In this document: piece by piece, positions 60,559 through 64,000 of the stretch | How positions within the stretch are numbered: the stretch's first letter is position 1 | Layout: every line of letters begins with the position of its first letter | Assembly (NCBI RefSeq): GCF_900323885.1 | Contig: NZ_OOHJ01000022.1 | Span: forward strand, 868,001 to 932,000 | Origin: [Actinomadura] parvosata subsp. kistnae | GTDB taxonomy: Bacteria; Actinomycetota; Actinomycetes; Streptosporangiales; Streptosporangiaceae | Length of the DNA: 64,000 nucleotides | Reading direction: 5' to 3' | Position numbers and translations under genes: made by a program | Notes under the pieces: model-generated | Database searches by the model: none | The model's input: only the letters and a program-made list of their open reading frames with translations | What the model was told of the DNA's origin: nothing

Positions 60559-60888
60559 ATGCGGACCAGGAGAGCACTCACGATCGCCGCCACCGGCACG
60601 GCCCTCGCCCTCGGCACCCTGGCAGGCGTCGCAGCCGCGACCAGCGCCCTGCCCACGACGACGGGCCAGCACGAGAACACGACCCCCGCCGGCCACTGGG
60701 ACGGCGGCATCGCCCCGGCCGGCCATTATGACGGCGGGGTCGCCCCGGCCGGCCACATCGACGGCGGGGTCGCCCCCGCGGGCCACGTCGACGGCGGAGT
60801 CGCCCCCGCAGGCCAGCACGACAACGTCATTCCCGCCGGCCAGCACGAGGGCAACATCGCCCCGGCCGGCCACGACTGGGTGGGATGA
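60559..60888 (+). CDS. Small secreted His/Asp repeat protein
   Basis: 109 residues from ATG 60559 (GGGGAGA upstream). A signal peptide (MRTRRALTIAATGTALALGT start) leads to ten-residue repeats: GHWDGGIAPA, GHYDGGVAPA, GHIDGGVAPA, GHVDGGVAPA, then looser GQHDN and GQHEG forms and a final GHDWVG. The His and Asp recur with fixed spacing, so metal binding is possible. The DNA repeats are 30 bases long. It is followed by a strong hairpin. I know no family for it. Confidence 0.72.
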   Translation: MRTRRALTIAATGTALALGTLAGVAAATSALPTTTGQHENTTPAGHWDGGIAPAGHYDGGVAPAGHIDGGVAPAGHVDGGVAPAGQHDNVIPAGQHEGNIAPAGHDWVG

Positions 60889-60895
60889 GCGCCGC

Positions 60896-60929
60896 GCGGC
60901 CGGGTGCGATGACACCCGCACCCGGCCGC
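60896..60929 (+). terminator. Hairpin after the repeat-protein gene
   Basis: Arms 60896-60908 and 60917-60929 pair perfectly over 13 bases with an 8-base loop, eight bases after the stop. Confidence 0.65.
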
Positions 60930-60990
60930 ACGACGAGCAAGTTCGGCGAACTTCATATCTAGACGTAGGTATACAGCTACCATACGAGTC

Positions 60991-61878
60991 ATGCCGTCAC
61001 CTCCCCACGACGCACTCGTCCAGATGTTCAGCGACAACCCGCACTTGGCCGTGGAGCTCCTGCGCGACATCGTCAAGGTGGACCTGCCCGACACTCCTGC
61101 GATCCAGCAGGAGGAGCGCACGTTCAACACCCGGATCTCCGACGACATCGAAGCCGACCTCGTCTTCACCCTGGGGCCGGCACAATGCCCGCAGCACGTC
61201 ATCATCGTGGAGATCCAGCAGGGCAGGGGTAAGAGCGTCGTACAACTCGCCCGCTACGCCGCCGCCGCCTGGCTGCTGCTGCGCTGCGACGTCACGGTCC
61301 TGGTCGTCTGCCCCAACCAGCCGGACGCCGATCATTACGGGCAGCCGATCGACTCGGGGCTGACCGGCTATCGCTTCCAGGCCCGCACGGTGGGCCCGGA
61401 CGACATCCCGGCCATCATCGACCCGCAGGAGGCCACCGCCGACCTGCCCCTCGCCGTCCTGTCGGTCATGGCTCAGGGCCGCGACTGCAAGGTACTCAAA
61501 GCCTTCACCGAAGCGCTCAGCAGCCGCCCCGATGGTGACGCTACGAAGTACTATGAATACGCATACAGCATGTCCGGGCCCGAGGTCCGGAAGCTCTTGG
61601 AGGAGATCATGGCGTCCACCACGTGGCCGGTCTACAGCCCCTTCGCCCGCGAGCACTTCGGCCGCGGGGTGAAGGAAGGCACCGCCAAGGGCAAGGCGCA
61701 GGAGGCCGCCGAGGCGGTGCTGCTCGTGCTCGATGCGCGTGGCGTCGCCATCTCAGAGGCCACCCAAATCTGCATCACCACCTGCACAGACGTTGACCAG
61801 CTCCACACGTGGCTCATTCGCGCAGCCACCGCGCACTCGCCAGAAGACCTGTTCAACTACCCCGACGACCAGGAGTAG
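60991..61878 (+). CDS. Rpn/YhgA-like PD-(D/E)xK nuclease-family protein
   Basis: 295 residues. ISDDIEADLVFTLG and HVIIVEIQQGRGKSVVQLAR are the PD-(D/E)xK core in its Rpn form (D, then E-x-Q/K). The C-terminus GVKEGTAKGKAQEAAEAVLL is the helical tail seen in this family, which includes recombination-promoting nucleases and inactive transposase-like relatives. Actinomycetes carry many copies; no terminal repeats flank this one. Activity is uncertain because Gln replaces the usual Lys. Confidence 0.72.
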   Translation: MPSPPHDALVQMFSDNPHLAVELLRDIVKVDLPDTPAIQQEERTFNTRISDDIEADLVFTLGPAQCPQHVIIVEIQQGRGKSVVQLARYAAAAWLLLRCDVTVLVVCPNQPDADHYGQPIDSGLTGYRFQARTVGPDDIPAIIDPQEATADLPLAVLSVMAQGRDCKVLKAFTEALSSRPDGDATKYYEYAYSMSGPEVRKLLEEIMASTTWPVYSPFAREHFGRGVKEGTAKGKAQEAAEAVLLVLDARGVAISEATQICITTCTDVDQLHTWLIRAATAHSPEDLFNYPDDQE

Positions 61879-61982
61879 GGAGCGCCATCGGGTCTTCGGC
61901 ATTACCGGAAACGATCTTTACTTGCGGTCAGTCCCACGTGATCTGTTTCCGTTTTGCCCAGCTTGACGAAGGCAGGACGGAC

Positions 61983-62144
61983 ATGAGAGACCTGACAGCC
62001 CGATCACCGTCTCTGCGCCACCTCGCGCTGATCGCGGCCCTGGCGCTCGGCTCGCCTCTCATCGCAACGGCGGCCTGGACGTCGGGGCAGGCGGGTCGCG
62101 GGCTCATGCTGCGCCTGTCCCGCCGCTCCCCCGTCGTGGGGTGA
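61983..62144 (+). CDS. Possible small exported peptide
   Basis: A 53-residue frame with a basic start and a hydrophobic stretch (LIAALALGSPLIATAAW), followed by an Arg-rich tail. ATG 61983 has a weak AGGACGG site. It may be a real small membrane or secreted peptide or chance; it overlaps nothing else. Confidence 0.35.
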   Translation: MRDLTARSPSLRHLALIAALALGSPLIATAAWTSGQAGRGLMLRLSRRSPVVG

Positions 62145-62172
62145 GCGGCGGGGCGGGCCGCAGGGGTGTCGG

Positions 62173-64000
62173 TCAGTGGGTCAGGCGGAGGACGCCCCAG
62201 TGGCTGGTGTCGAGGTAGCTGCGGGACGTCGCGTCGTTCCACGTCACCGCACTCGTACGGGCCGCTCCGGTCGCGTCGTTGACCTGGACGTCGAAGCCCA
62301 GCAACGTGCCTTCCCCGAGGGTGATGGTGGGCAGGTCGATGGCCGCCTCCACTACGTACCCGCCGGGTGCCGGGGCGGCCGCCGCCCGGATGTGGTCCTT
62401 CACGCCGGCCGCGTCGAACGTGCCGCCCACCGTCACGCGGCCGGTGAAGCTCACCCGGTACTGGCCGTCGTCGTCCGAGTAGCCCTTGGTCTTGCCGTTG
62501 CCGGGGTCGACGAAGATCTCGACGGAGTCCTGTTCCCATGGGTTGGCGGACTGCTCGCTCAGCGTGGGGTCGGTGACCTGGGCGAGGACGTACAGGGTGG
62601 GGCCGGACCACAGGGTGCGGACCCTCGCGGTGGCGCCCGTGGTGCCCTGGATCCAGGTGGCGGTGCGTACCTCGGGGGCGCCGGTCCAGGCGCGGTCCAC
62701 GGCGCCGTCCAGGACGGGGGGCGTGGGGCGGTGCGGGGCGGTGGTGTGCTTGACGGCGGGGGCGGGGGTGATCCGGCCGGTCCAGGTGATCTCGGTGCTC
62801 CGGTCTCGTACGGTGAGCTGGACGTCGGTGCCGCCGGCGAGCAGGGCCTCGACGCGGTAGCCGGTGGCGGTGGGGCGGACGCCGGGCGAGGTGCGGGTGA
62901 GGGTGCGGGAGCGGCCGTCCACGGTGAAGGTGACGCGGTCGTCCTTGTTCACGGTGCGGTCGGTCACCTCCGCGAGCACGTACAAACCGGAGGCTGTGCC
63001 GGGGCGCGCGAGAGAGCTGCTCGTCGTGGCGGCGTGCGCGGGAGAGCTCGTCGTGGCAGCGTGCGGGGGAGAGCTCGTCGTACCGGCGTGCGTGAGAGAG
63101 CTCGTCGTACCGGCGTGCGCGGGAGAGCCGGTCGTGGCCGTGCGGGCCTGGAAGCCGGCTGAGACGTCGCCGACGCGGGCGAGGGGCGTGTCCGGCAGCA
63201 GATCCCATTCGGGGTCGCGCCTGCCGTCGACCTTGATGACGCCGGCGGGCGCCTCCAGCTTGCGGACGAGCGGGTCCAGCTTGGACGGGTCCACGACGCC
63301 CCAGTACGCGGGCTTGGCCTGGAGGTCGTCGTCGAAGAGCAGGGGTGCGTTGAGCCGCGTGATGGGCCAGGAGCGCAGCCAGCTGACGTCGTCCGATTCG
63401 CCCCACACGGTGACGGAGCCGAGCCGGGCGGCCTGCCGCCTGAAGACGTCGAACAGCTCCTTGTAGCGGTACCCCTGCTCCAGGAGCAGCTCGGGCGGGA
63501 TCGTGTCGTAGGTGGAGACGAAGTCGGTGTAGATGCTCACGTCGAGCTCGGTGACCTGCTGCTCGAGGCCGAGGCCGGCGAAGCGCTCGATGGTGGCTTC
63601 GACGTCGGCGGCGGGTGGGTGCTCGATGTTGAGGTGGAGCTGGTGGCCGACGCCGTCGATGGGCACGCCTTCGTCCTTGAGCTGCTTGACGAGCCTGTAG
63701 AGGGCTTCGCGTTTGCGCGGGAGCTCGGTGTTGTAGTCGTTGATGAACAGCTTGGCGGCGGGGTCGGCCTCGTGGGCGACGCGGAAGGCGGTGCGGATGA
63801 AGTCGAGCCCGGCGATCTCGTACCACTTGGAGCGGCGCAGCCCGTCGGGCTGGTTCTCGTCCACGACCTCGTTGACGACGTCCCAGACGGCGATCCTGCC
63901 CTTGTAGCGGGTGACGAGCGTGCGGACGTGCCGTTCGAGGCGTTGCAGCAGCACCTCCTTGGTGGCGTTGTCGAAGACCCAGTCGGGGGTCTGGCTGTGC
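62173..64000 (-). CDS. GH10 endo-xylanase with C-terminal CBM9-like modules (5' end beyond window)
   Basis: The frame is open to 64000, so the N-terminus is missing. The visible GH10 part has the acid/base Glu in WDVVNE (63885-63868) and the nucleophile in VTELDVS (codon 63549-63547). HSQTPDWVFD lies at the edge. After the barrel comes a linker with ten-residue repeats (SPAHAGTTSS types, about 63000-63140), splitting a first carbohydrate-binding-like module. A complete CBM9-like module follows (VLDGAVDRAWTGAPEVRTAT to QDSVEIFVDPGNGKTKGY) and runs to the end. The enzyme would be secreted and cut xylan chains, feeding GH43 and the sugar importers. Confidence 0.93.
   Translation of the reverse strand, partial: HSQTPDWVFDNATKEVLLQRLERHVRTLVTRYKGRIAVWDVVNEVVDENQPDGLRRSKWYEIAGLDFIRTAFRVAHEADPAAKLFINDYNTELPRKREALYRLVKQLKDEGVPIDGVGHQLHLNIEHPPAADVEATIERFAGLGLEQQVTELDVSIYTDFVSTYDTIPPELLLEQGYRYKELFDVFRRQAARLGSVTVWGESDDVSWLRSWPITRLNAPLLFDDDLQAKPAYWGVVDPSKLDPLVRKLEAPAGVIKVDGRRDPEWDLLPDTPLARVGDVSAGFQARTATTGSPAHAGTTSSLTHAGTTSSPPHAATTSSPAHAATTSSSLARPGTASGLYVLAEVTDRTVNKDDRVTFTVDGRSRTLTRTSPGVRPTATGYRVEALLAGGTDVQLTVRDRSTEITWTGRITPAPAVKHTTAPHRPTPPVLDGAVDRAWTGAPEVRTATWIQGTTGATARVRTLWSGPTLYVLAQVTDPTLSEQSANPWEQDSVEIFVDPGNGKTKGYSDDDGQYRVSFTGRVTVGGTFDAAGVKDHIRAAAAPAPGGYVVEAAIDLPTITLGEGTLLGFDVQVNDATGAARTSAVTWNDATSRSYLDTSHWGVLRLTH

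Noticed and set aside
1..64000. tRNA, rRNA or riboswitch genes
   Set aside because: No CCA-ended cloverleaf, rRNA-like segment or known riboswitch core was recognised by eye; a covariance-model search would be decisive.

Overview
The window is strongly GC-rich, with many GTG starts, SARP/BTAD, LAL-LuxR, MmyB-type and PaaX regulators, long sugar-polymer hydrolases and lipoprotein-based ABC importers. This points to a soil actinomycete of the Streptomyces/Streptosporangiaceae kind; Nonomuraea or a close relative is my guess from gene style, not from a search. No rRNA, tRNA, CRISPR array or replication origin was seen.

Layout. 0-8.6 kb: two small membrane/SRPBCC genes, a secreted GH30 glycosidase, a three-gene sugar ABC importer, a ROK regulator and a Gfo/Idh oxidoreductase. 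The last two blocks share a near-identical operator. 8.6-15.7 kb: a giant BTAD-ATPase regulator, a hemerythrin-like protein, a TetR/alpha-beta hydrolase pair and a MetE-like methyltransferase. 15.7-22.7 kb: acyl-CoA ligase, PaaX regulator and a complete five-gene LIV-type ABC importer, probably for uptake and CoA activation of an organic (perhaps aromatic) acid. 22.7-26.6 kb: a LAL-type LuxR regulator and a polyester hydrolase/cutinase of the TfCut2/LCC kind, with the same palindrome upstream of each. 26.6-35.4 kb: small regulator-target pairs (CMD protein/MmyB, MFS/TetR), GNAT, AlkD-like repair protein, methyltransferase and a sortase-anchored DUF11 protein. 35.4-40.6 kb: Lrp regulator, large indolepyruvate:ferredoxin oxidoreductase and acyl-CoA dehydrogenase. 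40.5-43.5 kb: a decayed integrative element lodged in the 3' end of the acyl-CoA dehydrogenase gene, flanked by 42-base repeats, with an integrase remnant and a duplicated-wHTH/PD-(D/E)xK nuclease as cargo. A HigBA-type toxin-antitoxin pair follows. 44.5-53.6 kb: membrane-anchored SARP, secreted DNRLRE/Ig protein, beta-propeller protein, secreted HNH nuclease, second adenylate kinase, C39-type peptidase and SDR. 53.8-58.3 kb: one gene fusing caspase-like, STAND NTPase, membrane and 14-blade WD40 regions. 58.2-64 kb: GH43 xylosidase, small genes including a secreted His/Asp repeat protein, an Rpn-type nuclease and a GH10 xylanase running off the right edge.

Three themes cut across the window. 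(1) Xylan use: GH30, sugar importer, GH43 and GH10. (2) Four reading frames are each broken by one missing base in a C run, which looks more like base-calling error than gene death. (3) Short tandem duplications lie at or just after stop codons, several in multiples of three bases.

The best candidates for undescribed biology are the integrative element with its wHTH-nuclease, the caspase-STAND-WD40 protein, and the LAL-regulated polyester hydrolase.
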